DNA of 11,484 nt from Methanosarcinales archaeon (GCA_030672345.1 DAOVGO010000165.1:1-11484), one strand, 5' to 3'. Shown: positions 1 to 8,200, counted from the first letter of the stretch. The notes: generated by a model from the sequence alone, not told the origin. Translations and numbers: made by a program.

Positions 1-2
1 TG

Positions 3-71
3 GATAAATCCGGCCGATATCAGAGCAGTATCGAGATCATTGCGAAGCCATTGACCAATCAAGAGAATTAA
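3..71 (+). CDS. possible C-terminal end of an upstream gene (partial)
   Basis: Frame 3 is open from the window edge to a TAA at 69-71, and its last residues (…YQSSIEIIAKPLTNQEN) look protein-like. The stop overlaps the start of the ribosome-binding site of the next gene, which is typical of a tightly packed operon. Only 22 codons are visible, so no family can be assigned. The other two forward frames are less convincing: frame 1 stops at 52-54 and frame 2 at 5-7. If real, the radical SAM gene is not the first gene of its operon. Confidence 0.3.
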   Translation, partial: DKSGRYQSSIEIIAKPLTNQEN

Positions 72-78
72 AGGAGGT
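71..78 (+). promoter_or_regulatory. Shine-Dalgarno site of the radical SAM gene
   Basis: AAGGAGGT lies 7 bases before the ATG at 86 and decides this start. A closer out-of-frame ATG at 81 is too near the site and opens no long frame. Confidence 0.8.
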
Positions 79-85
79 ACATGAG

Positions 86-1186
86 ATGGAATTTGAAGAA
101 ACGTTACAGATCGCTCTGGATAGGGCGATTACTAGAGAGGAGGCTCTTTTTCTGTTTGAGGAGACTGAAAAGCCTGCTAAATATCTAAAACTCTTTGAGG
201 CGGCGACAGCTGTCCGGGAGAAAGAGTGCGGAAACCTTTTCCGTCTGGATGGCTGGATGGGGAGCAACATAGAGTGTAAGATCGATCCGCCGTGCAAGTA
301 CTGTAGACGTGCCACCCCGGGATACAAGTGGGAAGGCTGGAATGTGAGTGCCGGGCAACTGAAAGAGATTGCAGAGGCATTCAAGAGGACAGGAACGACC
401 ACCGTAGAGATCGGGGGCGGAACGAATCCGGAGGATGCCGGACCAACCGTGATCGAGATTCTTAAGGTTCTCAGAGAATCAGGGCTCGATGTCTGGGTCA
501 ATGTCGGACCGGCACTGGAAGAAGAGCACATACAGGAGATGAAGAGGCTTGGAGTTGAATCCATAACGAGTTCGTTTGAAACGATGAATGAGAGGATATT
601 CCACGAAATCAAGCCTGGTGACAGCCTGGAGAAGAGAAAGGAGCTGGCTCATCTGATCAATGATAACGGAGTTCCCTTGATCAGCGTGATCATGACCGGG
701 ATAGGAGAGAGCTATCAGGATCGCGTAGATCACCTATTCTACCTCAAAGAACTGGAGAACTTCTACCAGCTCGCAGTCTCATGGCTCAAAGTCCACCCCA
801 AGAGCCCTCTGGAAGGGACGATCATTCCCCCTTCGCCGATAGAAGCTGCGAGAACTGTTGCGATCGGCAGGTTGATCTTCCGCGATATCTACATCAATGT
901 CAGCGATCCGCAACACATCCAGCTATGGATTATGGCAGGAGCCAACCGGATGGTTCATGCTGGTGCCTCTCTTCACGAGAAAGGCGGTTTCTCAATCGGA
1001 GGGCAGTGGGTTAGTACTGGTGCTGAACATATCGATGTCGGCAACGGCTATGAGGTGATGAGCATACTGCCCGTCACTGCTAGGTATATCATGGATGCAG
1101 GAATGGAAGTGGAACCCACGGTTCAGAAAGCGGTCGGAGAGTACTGGGAATCTGCAACAGGTGATGCAACGATGAAGGCGGTATAA
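86..1186 (+). CDS. radical SAM protein, HmdB/biotin-synthase-like (CX5CX2C cluster motif)
   Basis: A cytoplasmic radical S-adenosylmethionine enzyme of 366 residues. The cluster-binding cysteines are C64, C70 and C73 (C-x5-C-x2-C) rather than the usual CX3CX2C. This variant is known from HmdB and HcgA, proteins tied to [Fe]-hydrogenase cofactor (FeGP) synthesis. A glycine-rich stretch VEIGGGTNPEDAG (about 107-119) fits the SAM-binding strand, and the layout resembles a biotin-synthase-type TIM barrel with a conserved C-terminal half (HAGAS, GGFSIGGQW, about 291-308). No hmd or hcg gene is visible. The next gene, a secreted binding protein, starts on the base after this stop, and a CobN-like chelatase follows, so a role in processing an imported tetrapyrrole or metal cofactor is my inference. 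The substrate is unknown. The family call is firm; the specific function is not. Confidence 0.85.
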   Translation: MEFEETLQIALDRAITREEALFLFEETEKPAKYLKLFEAATAVREKECGNLFRLDGWMGSNIECKIDPPCKYCRRATPGYKWEGWNVSAGQLKEIAEAFKRTGTTTVEIGGGTNPEDAGPTVIEILKVLRESGLDVWVNVGPALEEEHIQEMKRLGVESITSSFETMNERIFHEIKPGDSLEKRKELAHLINDNGVPLISVIMTGIGESYQDRVDHLFYLKELENFYQLAVSWLKVHPKSPLEGTIIPPSPIEAARTVAIGRLIFRDIYINVSDPQHIQLWIMAGANRMVHAGASLHEKGGFSIGGQWVSTGAEHIDVGNGYEVMSILPVTARYIMDAGMEVEPTVQKAVGEYWESATGDATMKAV

Positions 1187-2464
1187 ATGAAGATAAATAC
1201 AATATTGGTTGGAATAACCATGATACTTTTGCTGGCTCTGCCAGCCGCAGCATCCGACTACACGCTTGGCATCTTCGGTAACGCGAACGAGGACGACACG
1301 ATCAACATGCAGGATGTAACGTACACCGAACTGATCATCCTCGAATACAGAGACCAGACAGAGCTTTCCGATGCAAAGTACGACGACAAGATCAACATGC
1401 AGGATGTGACGCAGATTGAGCTTGTCATACTCGGGAGGGAGAAAGAGCTTACGATTCTGGACTCTGAGGGAGAAACCAAAACGATATCCCTGCCAGTGAA
1501 CGAAATACTCACGTTGAACTCGGACTGCACAGAGGCTATCAGAGCTACCGGGGCGAAGGATCGAATAGTTGGGATAGAGAGTGCTACAGCCATGCATACG
1601 ACGTTTTTCCCGGAGATATCCGCGCTACCATCGGTTGGCAGGGGATCTGGTCCTGATCTTGAAAAGATACTGGAAATGGACCCTGATATACTCATGGCTT
1701 ATGCTCCCGGGATATACAACCCTGGTCATACAGGTCTTGAGGATAAGCTTGAGCCAGTAGTAACCGTGGTCCGTTTAAACTTCTACAAACCGGAAACGGT
1801 GGTAGAAGATGTGATAAAGCTCGGGTATCTGCTCGGCGAGGTGGAGAATGCAAGGAACTACATCGAATGGCGTGACGAATACGTTGATGAGGTAGAAGAT
1901 GTGGTATCAGGGATTTCAGAGGACGATAAACCGATGGTTTTCATAGATTACGGGAGCCAGAGAGGTTCGTCCAACCGCATGACTGCTGCCAAAGGCACTG
2001 GGCTTCACCAGATGTGTGTGCAGGCAGGCGGGATCAACATAGCTGCTGACCTGCCACCGGGTCTTGCGCCAGGATATCCTTATGCAGAACTGGAGTGGAT
2101 TTTAGATCAGGAGCCTACAGTGGTCATTGGTCAGGCATCTGGATATAATTCACGTGGCGGCGGTTATGAAACGGATGACGATAGCGATCTGAAAGCATAT
2201 TATGACGAGATAATAGGACTTCTTGGCTTTGGAGAGATTCCAGCAGTGAAGAACAACCGCATCTACATAATGCAGGGCGAAGTCTCCGGTGGATTGGCTG
2301 ACGTGATCGGTCTTGCCTACTATGCAGAGTGGTTCCATCCGGATCTCTTCGAGAACATGGATGCAGAGGCGATACATCAGGAATACATCGACGAATTCTG
2401 CGGCATAGACTTCGATGTGGCAGAGCACGGTGTTTTTGTATATCCACGACCAGAGGAGAGCTAA
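1187..2464 (+). CDS. secreted dockerin-fused ABC substrate-binding protein (class III, FepB/BtuF type)
   Basis: 425 residues in three parts. A signal peptide (1-22, MKINT… hydrophobic core, PAAAS) has no lipobox cysteine. A two-repeat dockerin follows (about 24-89), each repeat ending in INMQDVT. Residues about 95-425 form a PF01497-type periplasmic-binding fold. Known members capture iron-siderophores, haem or cobalamin outside the membrane and hand them to an ABC permease. The two glutamates that usually contact the permease appear as E159 (PDLEKIL before DPDIL) and E303 (ELEWIL before EPTVVI). The C-terminal tail (WFHPDLF…IHQEY…HGVFVYP) is shared with the other binding proteins in this window. 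The ATG directly abuts the preceding TAA, so translation is probably coupled to the radical SAM gene. The dockerin should tether the protein to a cohesin scaffold such as the one at 9958-10992. The ligand cannot be read from sequence. Confidence 0.92.
   Translation: MKINTILVGITMILLLALPAAASDYTLGIFGNANEDDTINMQDVTYTELIILEYRDQTELSDAKYDDKINMQDVTQIELVILGREKELTILDSEGETKTISLPVNEILTLNSDCTEAIRATGAKDRIVGIESATAMHTTFFPEISALPSVGRGSGPDLEKILEMDPDILMAYAPGIYNPGHTGLEDKLEPVVTVVRLNFYKPETVVEDVIKLGYLLGEVENARNYIEWRDEYVDEVEDVVSGISEDDKPMVFIDYGSQRGSSNRMTAAKGTGLHQMCVQAGGINIAADLPPGLAPGYPYAELEWILDQEPTVVIGQASGYNSRGGGYETDDDSDLKAYYDEIIGLLGFGEIPAVKNNRIYIMQGEVSGGLADVIGLAYYAEWFHPDLFENMDAEAIHQEYIDEFCGIDFDVAEHGVFVYPRPEES
1256..1453 (+). 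repeat. dockerin-coding repeat, copy A
   Basis: This is a 198-base dockerin-coding segment. By hand count it differs from copy B (8294-8491) at about 25 bases and from copy D (11093-11290) at about 25 bases, roughly 87% identity, with no length change. A broken 42-base copy C lies at 9565-9606. The binding domains that follow are far less alike. Confidence 0.85.
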
Positions 2465-2480
2465 GTCACTCTCCTTCCTT

Positions 2481-2491
2481 ATTTTTTTAAA
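2481..2491 (+). terminator. T-rich tract between binding protein and cobN
   Basis: Seven consecutive Ts (2482-2488) follow a pyrimidine-rich stretch just after the stop at 2464. Archaeal transcription often ends at such T-runs, so partial termination here is plausible. The same ATTTTTTTAAAAA stretch might instead act as a TATA-like element for cobN, whose ATG follows at 2506 without a good Shine-Dalgarno site. Sequence alone cannot decide between the two. Confidence 0.4.
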
Positions 2492-2505
2492 AAGAGACGA
2501 TCGAT

Positions 2506-5500
2506 ATGAAGATCACCTGCATCTCAACCGTCCCGACCTTGTCACTCGCTGAGGCAGTGAACGAGTTGAACTGCGATTTTGAAACCGGCATCGATTTCAG
2601 GACATACTATCCAAACCAGATAGACGAAGAAGAGATCGATGAAGAGATCCTGAAAGACGATCTGAAGAGCTCAGATATTGTTCTGATCGACATAAGAGGC
2701 GGCGGGCGATCGAGCGAAGTCGTTTATGACGCATTGAAGGACGGAAATAACATCGTCCTGAATCTCATCACGCCTATAGGCAAGCTGATGCAGATAACAA
2801 GACTCGGCTCATTCTCCGGAAAAAAGATGGCAGACAGGATGAGTGCCAATACCACAACTGGGGTGGAAGATCAAGATCCGGAAGACCTCTGGAAACGGAT
2901 AGAGCGGGCTCAGAATATCGTGGAGACCGCCGGAAAACTTCTGCCGGTCAAATCCATGAGGGATGCAGGCAACTATGTAAAAATAACTAAATACTGGAGG
3001 CATGGCGGCAGAGAAAATTATTATAATCTCTTTTTGCTTCTTCTCAGGGAGTACTTTGGATACGACCTGCCAGAAGCAAAAGAACCGGTTGAATTCCCGG
3101 AATACGGGATATATCATCCAGCGTACGGACATTTTACAGACCTAAAGGATTTCACTGGATCAACCGGATTCAAAGAGGCAAATCCAACCATCGGCATGCT
3201 TTTTCATGGAGGAATGCATTTTGACCAGAACATTGCAACGATAAAAGCATTTATGAACGAATTTGACGATTTTAATATCATACCTGTCTATTCGGATGGA
3301 ATTCATAGCCTGAAAGCGATAAGACACTATTTCTTCAAAGACGATGAGCCCATCGTCGATGCGGTCATCAGTCTGATGTGGTTTCGGATAAACGGGGGTC
3401 CCTTTGGTGGGAATCCGGAGCGGACACTGGAGTTACTGAAGAGTCTGAACGTGCCCATCTTTTCTCCGGCGACCATGTTCATGCGGGAAGTCGAGAAATG
3501 GAAGGAATCGCCGACCGGGCTTTCACCGATCGAGATCATTGCTGCTGTGATATGGCCCGAACTCGATGGGTGCATCGAGTCCATACCAGTCTCCGGAGTG
3601 CAGGATGTAATGGTGGGAGAACTACATGCAAGGGAGGTTGCGCCGATCGATGACCGCATCTCCCGCATCACGAGCAGGATTGGGAACTGGGTCAAGTTGA
3701 AGGGATTACCAGAGAGCGAGAGGAAGATCGCTGTCATAATATATAACTATCCACCGGGTGAGGCGAATATCGGAAAAGCTGCTTATCTCGATGTCTTCCA
3801 GAGCGTAACTCGATTATTGGAACGTTTTAAGGAGAACGGGTACGATGTAGAGATTCCAGAGAAAGAGCTGCACAAATTATTCGAGGAGATGGCGATCACT
3901 AACTCAGGAAGCTGGTTCAGGAAAGAAAATACGATTGCAAACTGTTTTTCTCTCGATCTGGATGAGTATCTTCTATTCTTCAGGTCACTGCCTGATGAAC
4001 TGCAGGAGGATGTCATACACTACTGGGGCGAGCCTCCGGGAAGCGTCATGACCGTCAATAACAGACTTCTGATACCGGGAATCGAATTTGGCAGGATATT
4101 TGTTGGGATTCAGCCAGCAAGACCCCCGCTCGACGGATCGGATCTGGCTAAAGCGTCTCATGACAAGACGAAACCGCCACATCACCAGTATCTTGCCTTC
4201 TACTTCTGGTTGCAGAAGATATGGGGCGCAGATGCCGTCTTTCACGTAGGAACTCACGGTCTGGCAGAATTTACGAAAGGAAAGGAAGTGGGAATGAGTT
4301 CGAGCTGTTTTCCTGATGTTCTGATCGGTGATATGCCGCATCTGTACATATATCACGTCCTGAACACATCAGAGTCCACCATCGCGAAGAGGAGGCTTTA
4401 TGGTACGCTGATCAGTTACAACTCCCCGCCTTACACCACATCGGATTTGTACGAGGATTATACCGAGCTTCAGGATTTGATCGATGAGTACAACGACACC
4501 GCCACCGTGGCGCAGAATCCCCTGCGAAGCGAGAAGGTCCGGGAGAAAATCCTTGAAAAGGCAAGAGAACTGGAATTCAGAGGCGAAACCATAGATAACA
4601 TCCACGAAGAGCTCTATGAGATGAAACGGAGCATCATACCAAAAGGTTTACACATACTTGGAGAGAGGTACGAAATCGAAGATCTTAAGAGATTTACCGA
4701 ATTTATCCTGAGATATGACCGGGATGGGATAAAATCGCTCAACAGAATCCTTGCAGAATCGATGGAGATCGATTATGATCTTGCGCTGAGAAATAAGGAT
4801 CAATACGCTTCCCTGCTCGACGATATCGATTCAAGAAGCTCTGAACTCGTGAATCTCTCCATCGACGAATCCATCAAAGAGTCCATCGAAAGCGTTATCG
4901 GGAAGGGCAAGAGCAAGATCAATCGCAAACAGAGAAATGAGATAGAGAAGACCCTAACGTTCGGAATCGAGGTATCAAGAAACTATTCCGATAGCGGTCT
5001 TGAGATCGAAAGTTGTCTGCGAGGCTTGAATACGGAGTTTATCGAGCCATCTCTCGGAGGGGATGTGGTGCGAACACCAGAGATTCTTCCAACCGGCAGA
5101 AACATCAACCAATTTGATCCGAACAGGATTCCGACCCAGACCGCTTCTGATCGGGGCGTTGAAATTGCAGAAAACACGATAAAGGTATATCTGCGAAAGA
5201 ATAACAGCTATCCTGAAAGTGTTGGGATCGTGTTGTGGGGATTTGAGACAACGAAGACCGGAGGAGAGTCCATCGGGCAGATTCTTCATTATCTTGGAGT
5301 GAAAGTCACAAGAGGGATTGGATCGTGGTATCCGGAACTGACGCCCGTACCTCTGGAAGAACTCGGGAGACCAAGAATCGACTGTCTCGTAAATATCTGC
5401 GGCTTTTTCCGCGATATGTTCCCGAATCTATTAGATCTTCTGAATCGAGCCGTGGGCATCGTGGCAGAGCTGGACGAGCCTCTCGAGATGAATTTCGTAC

Positions 5501-6306
5501 GAAAGCACTCCCTTGAGAACCGCCAGATGCTCGTAGAAGAGATTGAAAGAGGAGCGATCGACGAAAAAACTGCGAATAAGGTTGCAAATGGTAGAATATT
5601 TGGTCCGAAGGCAGGAGAGTACGGGACAAGAATGCTCCCACTCATCGAAGACTCGATCTGGAAGGATGAGGCGGATCTGGCAGAGGTTTACATCCAGTCG
5701 ATGAACCATCTCTACGTCGAGAATATTCACGCAGAGAAGAACGATGATCTCTACCGGAAGAACCTGTCCAGCGTGGAGATCGTCTCACAGGTCAGGGATT
5801 CGCATGATTATGAAGTGGTCGATCTGGATCATTATTTCGAGTTCTTTGGGGGGCTTTCAAAGGCTGTTGAGACAGTCAGAGGTGAAAAGCCAGAGATGCT
5901 GATCACAGACACGACAAAAGAGGTGGTAAAGACAGAGGATGTCGGGGACGTCATAGCACGAGGGGTGCGGACAAGACTCCTGAACCCGAAATGGATCGAT
6001 GAAATGCTGAAACATGATGTTCACGGGGCGCAGCAGATCGCAGATCGACTTGAGAACGTACTTGGGCTGGCTGCAACCACAAACGCTGTGGATAACTGGA
6101 TATGGTCGTCCATTGCCAGGCGATTTGTCTTTGATGAGGAGATGAGAAGAAGATTGATTGAAAATAACAGATTTGCCGCTGCTGAAGTGATGGAAAGATT
6201 GTTTGAAGCCGAAAAAAGGGGATACTGGGATGCGACAGAGGATGAACTGGAAGAACTGAGAAGCGCGTATCTCGAGGTGGAAGGGGATATCGAGAATGTG
6301 GTGTGA
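2506..6306 (+). CDS. cobN: CobN/BchH-family metal chelatase large subunit, CobN-like
   Basis: 1266 residues, the normal length for CobN. The family catalyses ATP-dependent insertion of cobalt into hydrogenobyrinate diamide (CobN) or magnesium into protoporphyrin (BchH/ChlH). Recognisable blocks are QPARPPLDGSDLAKASHDK and PPHHQYLAFYFWLQ upstream of the core FHVGTHGLAEFTKGKEVG (from residue 579, with H580 and H584). Next come FPDVLIGDMPHLYIYHVLN and SEST-AKRRLYG. The typical C-terminal helices run LGLAATTNAVDNWIW…FVFDEEMRR…RGYWDA (from about residue 1186). No AAA+ partner subunit (CobS/CobT or ChlI/ChlD) is in the window. The gene follows a secreted binding protein and a radical SAM gene, so it may act on an imported tetrapyrrole. 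Metal removal is also possible: HmuS, a CobN relative in the Bacteroides haem-use operon, is, as I recall, reported to take iron out of haem. The start has only a weak ribosome-binding site; a leaderless or coupled start is possible. The family is certain; substrate, metal and direction are not. Confidence 0.92.
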   Translation: MKITCISTVPTLSLAEAVNELNCDFETGIDFRTYYPNQIDEEEIDEEILKDDLKSSDIVLIDIRGGGRSSEVVYDALKDGNNIVLNLITPIGKLMQITRLGSFSGKKMADRMSANTTTGVEDQDPEDLWKRIERAQNIVETAGKLLPVKSMRDAGNYVKITKYWRHGGRENYYNLFLLLLREYFGYDLPEAKEPVEFPEYGIYHPAYGHFTDLKDFTGSTGFKEANPTIGMLFHGGMHFDQNIATIKAFMNEFDDFNIIPVYSDGIHSLKAIRHYFFKDDEPIVDAVISLMWFRINGGPFGGNPERTLELLKSLNVPIFSPATMFMREVEKWKESPTGLSPIEIIAAVIWPELDGCIESIPVSGVQDVMVGELHAREVAPIDDRISRITSRIGNWVKLKGLPESERKIAVIIYNYPPGEANIGKAAYLDVFQSVTRLLERFKENGYDVEIPEKELHKLFEEMAITNSGSWFRKENTIANCFSLDLDEYLLFFRSLPDELQEDVIHYWGEPPGSVMTVNNRLLIPGIEFGRIFVGIQPARPPLDGSDLAKASHDKTKPPHHQYLAFYFWLQKIWGADAVFHVGTHGLAEFTKGKEVGMSSSCFPDVLIGDMPHLYIYHVLNTSESTIAKRRLYGTLISYNSPPYTTSDLYEDYTELQDLIDEYNDTATVAQNPLRSEKVREKILEKARELEFRGETIDNIHEELYEMKRSIIPKGLHILGERYEIEDLKRFTEFILRYDRDGIKSLNRILAESMEIDYDLALRNKDQYASLLDDIDSRSSELVNLSIDESIKESIESVIGKGKSKINRKQRNEIEKTLTFGIEVSRNYSDSGLEIESCLRGLNTEFIEPSLGGDVVRTPEILPTGRNINQFDPNRIPTQTASDRGVEIAENTIKVYLRKNNSYPESVGIVLWGFETTKTGGESIGQILHYLGVKVTRGIGSWYPELTPVPLEELGRPRIDCLVNICGFFRDMFPNLLDLLNRAVGIVAELDEPLEMNFVRKHSLENRQMLVEEIERGAIDEKTANKVANGRIFGPKAGEYGTRMLPLIEDSIWKDEADLAEVYIQSMNHLYVENIHAEKNDDLYRKNLSSVEIVSQVRDSHDYEVVDLDHYFEFFGGLSKAVETVRGEKPEMLITDTTKEVVKTEDVGDVIARGVRTRLLNPKWIDEMLKHDVHGAQQIADRLENVLGLAATTNAVDNWIWSSIARRFVFDEEMRRRLIENNRFAAAEVMERLFEAEKRGYWDATEDELEELRSAYLEVEGDIENVV

Positions 6307-6365
6307 GGCGATGATGGGCAACAACCTTCGCAACTCAATCGTCGGAAATAAAGAGGCATAAGATC

Positions 6366-7023
6366 ATGATCGAAGAGATAGACTGGAACAGGATGTGGAT
6401 TGCGGCGACTGAGAATGCCTCGTGGAGAAAGCGACGTGGGGATATGACAGAGTTCTGGAATAAGAGATCCCGGCGGTATAGCGAGTCACTGAAGCACAAT
6501 GATCGCTCTATACAGATGATATCAAGATTGGACACCGATCCGGAGTGCACTGTACTTGATATCGGTGCAGGACCGGGTACGCTCACAATCCCGCTTGCAA
6601 AGATCGTAAAACACGTGACGGTCGTGGAACCATCGAGCGGAATGCTTGCCTGTCTGAAAAAGAATGCGGCAGATGAGGGACTTACGAACATAACCTGCAT
6701 AAACAGGAGATGGGAGGACGCTACCCCCGGTGCGGATCTTGATGAGTATGACGTTGTGATAGTATCCTATTCGCTCGGCGATGCTCGACATGAAAGCGGC
6801 ACTTTCGAAGATGAATGAGGTTGCAAGACGGTCTGTTTACCTGTTCACCTTTGCAGGAGGTCGTGCGTGGGATTATAACGAACTCTGGCCCAGATTGTAT
6901 GGCGAGGAGTATCGAGCAGTGCCTGATTATATTTATCTCTACAACATCCTCCACGGGATGGGCATCTACGCGGGTGTCGATACTATGCCATCACTCCGGA
7001 ACAATGGCTCGGCTCAGTCTTGA
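6366..7023 (+). pseudogene. SAM-dependent methyltransferase, frameshifted and C-terminally truncated
   Basis: A class I methyltransferase. The first frame encodes 150 residues with the SAM-binding motif VLDIGAGPGT (63-72), the acidic end of strand 2 (VVEPS, about 86-90) and YDVVIVSYSLG (128-138). At 6777-6781 the frame must skip one base: GGC-G-ATG. After that the matching sequence continues in frame 1 as MLDMKAALSKMNEVARRSVY and onward to about HGMGIYAGVD (near 6981). Removing the G at 6780 restores SYSLGMLDMKAAL, so a one-base insertion, a sequencing error or, less likely, programmed frameshifting explains the break. After about 6981 the frame carries unrelated residues and stops at 7021-7023, so the C-terminal part is missing. 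Its place next to cobN suggests that the intact form methylated a tetrapyrrole-related compound; this is inference. Confidence 0.8.
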
Positions 7024-7481
7024 CCATGGCGGGAGGTAACAATATCGCTGCTGATCTCTCGGCAAATATGGTGGATCCGGAGTGGATACTGGTGCAGAAC
7101 CCTGATATCATCATCGATCACGAAGGCAGCCGTCTTCCCGCAGGTTACGATACCGATGATATAACCGGGGCGAAGGATGTAATCGAGCAGATGGTGAACG
7201 AACCGGGCTGGGAGAAGATAAAGGCAGTGGAAGACGGAAAAGTCTATATCGAGGCTAGCGACATCGATTCCGGACCGCAATTATTTATAGTGGTTGCATA
7301 CATGGCGAAATGGTTCTATCCGGAGCTCTTCGAGGACCTGGACCCTGAGGCAACCCAGCGGGAGTATCTGGATCGATTCCAGCGGATAGAGTATGACGTA
7401 GACGAGCACGGTGTATTCGTATATCCGCCGATAGAGATCGATGGCGGCTTGGCAGGGATACCCGATAGATACAAAGAGTGA
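6981..7481 (+). pseudogene. C-terminal fragment of a class III substrate-binding protein
   Basis: Frame 3 encodes the second lobe of a PF01497-type binding protein. It can be read from about 6981 (YYAITPEQWLGSVLTMAGG) through NIAADL, then VDPEWILVQNPDIII, which holds the second permease-contact glutamate. It ends with the tail AKWFYPELFEDLDPEA and HGVFVYP, shared with the other binding proteins here. The signal peptide, any dockerin and the first lobe are missing. The methyltransferase reading frame joins it directly upstream. The first usable start is a TTG at 7020, which overlaps the TGA of the methyltransferase remnant (TTGA). A translated 153-residue product would lack half the ligand site and a secretion signal. 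The end has an unusual extension (EIDGGLAGIPDRYKE). Confidence 0.85.
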
Positions 7482-7563
7482 GTTTGAGTTAAACCCGGGA
7501 GACCTCTCGCTCGATCAGACACAGATCCCGAGATGAAAGAAAGCCAGAAGGAGAAGATTACGA

Positions 7564-7890
7564 ATGTCGTCAAATACATTGATCCTTGTGACTATCCCTT
7601 GCATCGGGATCTTTCTCACATACTGTGGTTACCTGTTTGCCAGCTCGTATACGCCCCATTCCGGCACGATGTTCCCTGTTTTCGATGTTTCCAGAGGAGA
7701 TCTTCGCAGGATTGTGGGTCTATGTCTCCTGAGTTATGCGTTGCTTGGATTGAATATACTGGTGGGATGTAGCACCAAAAATCTCATAGGCGTCATTGTA
7801 GTTCTTTCAATCCTCATCACCTGTGCGCTGCTGCTGACCATCGGCGCGTCGATACTGATCAGGAGATGCAATCCGGTGACGCGAGAGTGA
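7564..7890 (+). CDS. small three-helix membrane protein, unknown function
   Basis: 108 residues with three hydrophobic segments, at about 5-27, 50-68 and 74-98, and a basic end (RRCNPVTRE). The ATG is preceded by AAGGAGAAG at about 7548-7556 with suitable spacing, so this start is preferred over an overlapping frame starting at 7533. I do not recognise a family. A polar loop of about 20 residues (SSYTPHSGTMFPVFDVSRGD) lies between helices 1 and 2. It follows the broken binding-protein fragment after 82 bases and is followed by a T-run. It is too short to be a BtuC-type permease (usually about ten helices). It may be an accessory membrane protein or unrelated to uptake. Confidence 0.65.
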   Translation: MSSNTLILVTIPCIGIFLTYCGYLFASSYTPHSGTMFPVFDVSRGDLRRIVGLCLLSYALLGLNILVGCSTKNLIGVIVVLSILITCALLLTIGASILIRRCNPVTRE

Positions 7891-7960
7891 GATGAGATAG
7901 CACCATCCATCGCGGCTTCAAGACACGCAAAGCCGGGGATTAAGTAGGCTCTTCGAATAC

Positions 7961-7966
7961 TTTTTT
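7961..7966 (+). terminator. possible T-run terminator
   Basis: Six Ts lie 71 bases after the stop of the small membrane protein gene. No stable hairpin was seen before them, which fits archaeal T-run termination but is weak evidence. Confidence 0.35.
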
Positions 7967-8102
7967 CGGACGAGATACTGAACCGTTGTTGATGCGAGCC
8001 TTCGAGCAAGAAGAGCATGTGGAGTGCCCTGTACCTGCAAGTCATTATGGTGATCGGATTACATACTGAACTAACAATTTGTTATTTAATTATACTAATC
8101 AA

Positions 8103-8119
8103 ACCAAAAGTTTTAAATA
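8103..8119 (+). promoter_or_regulatory. archaeal BRE/TATA promoter element
   Basis: ACCAAAAG followed by TTTTAAATA matches the general form of an archaeal BRE plus TATA box. Transcription would start near 8140-8145, giving a leader of about 70-75 bases before the ATG at 8216. A second TATA-like stretch (TTATTTATC, 8129-8137) would give a start near 8160. This is the clearest promoter in the window and probably drives the 8216 gene and those after it. Confidence 0.6.
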
Positions 8120-8150
8120 CTGAGTGAGTTATTTATCGATGTATGCGCGT

Positions 8151-8172
8151 TATGCAACATATATTTTGCATA
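8151..8172. promoter_or_regulatory. perfect inverted repeat, probable operator
   Basis: TATGCAA (8151-8157) and TTGCATA (8166-8172) form perfect 7-bp arms around an 8-base AT spacer. The site lies at or just after the predicted transcription start of the 8216 gene, where binding of a dimeric repressor would block transcription. A metal- or cofactor-sensing regulator would suit the cluster, but the sequence does not identify one. Confidence 0.5.
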
Positions 8173-8200
8173 TAATCACACAAAGTAAAAGTCTACCATA

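Noticed and set aside
37..612. 191-codon open frame on the minus strand
   Set aside because: It lies fully antisense to the radical SAM gene across its cysteine motif; no own ribosome-binding site or domain was seen.
7482..7540. CGGGA/TCCCG and GTTT/AAAC inverted repeats after the binding-protein fragment, as a terminator
   Set aside because: The arms are only 4-5 bases, with a long loop in the first case, and no T-run follows.
7940..7970. tRNA-like T-loop sequence CTTCGAATAC
   Set aside because: No anticodon arm or acceptor-stem pairing could be built around it.
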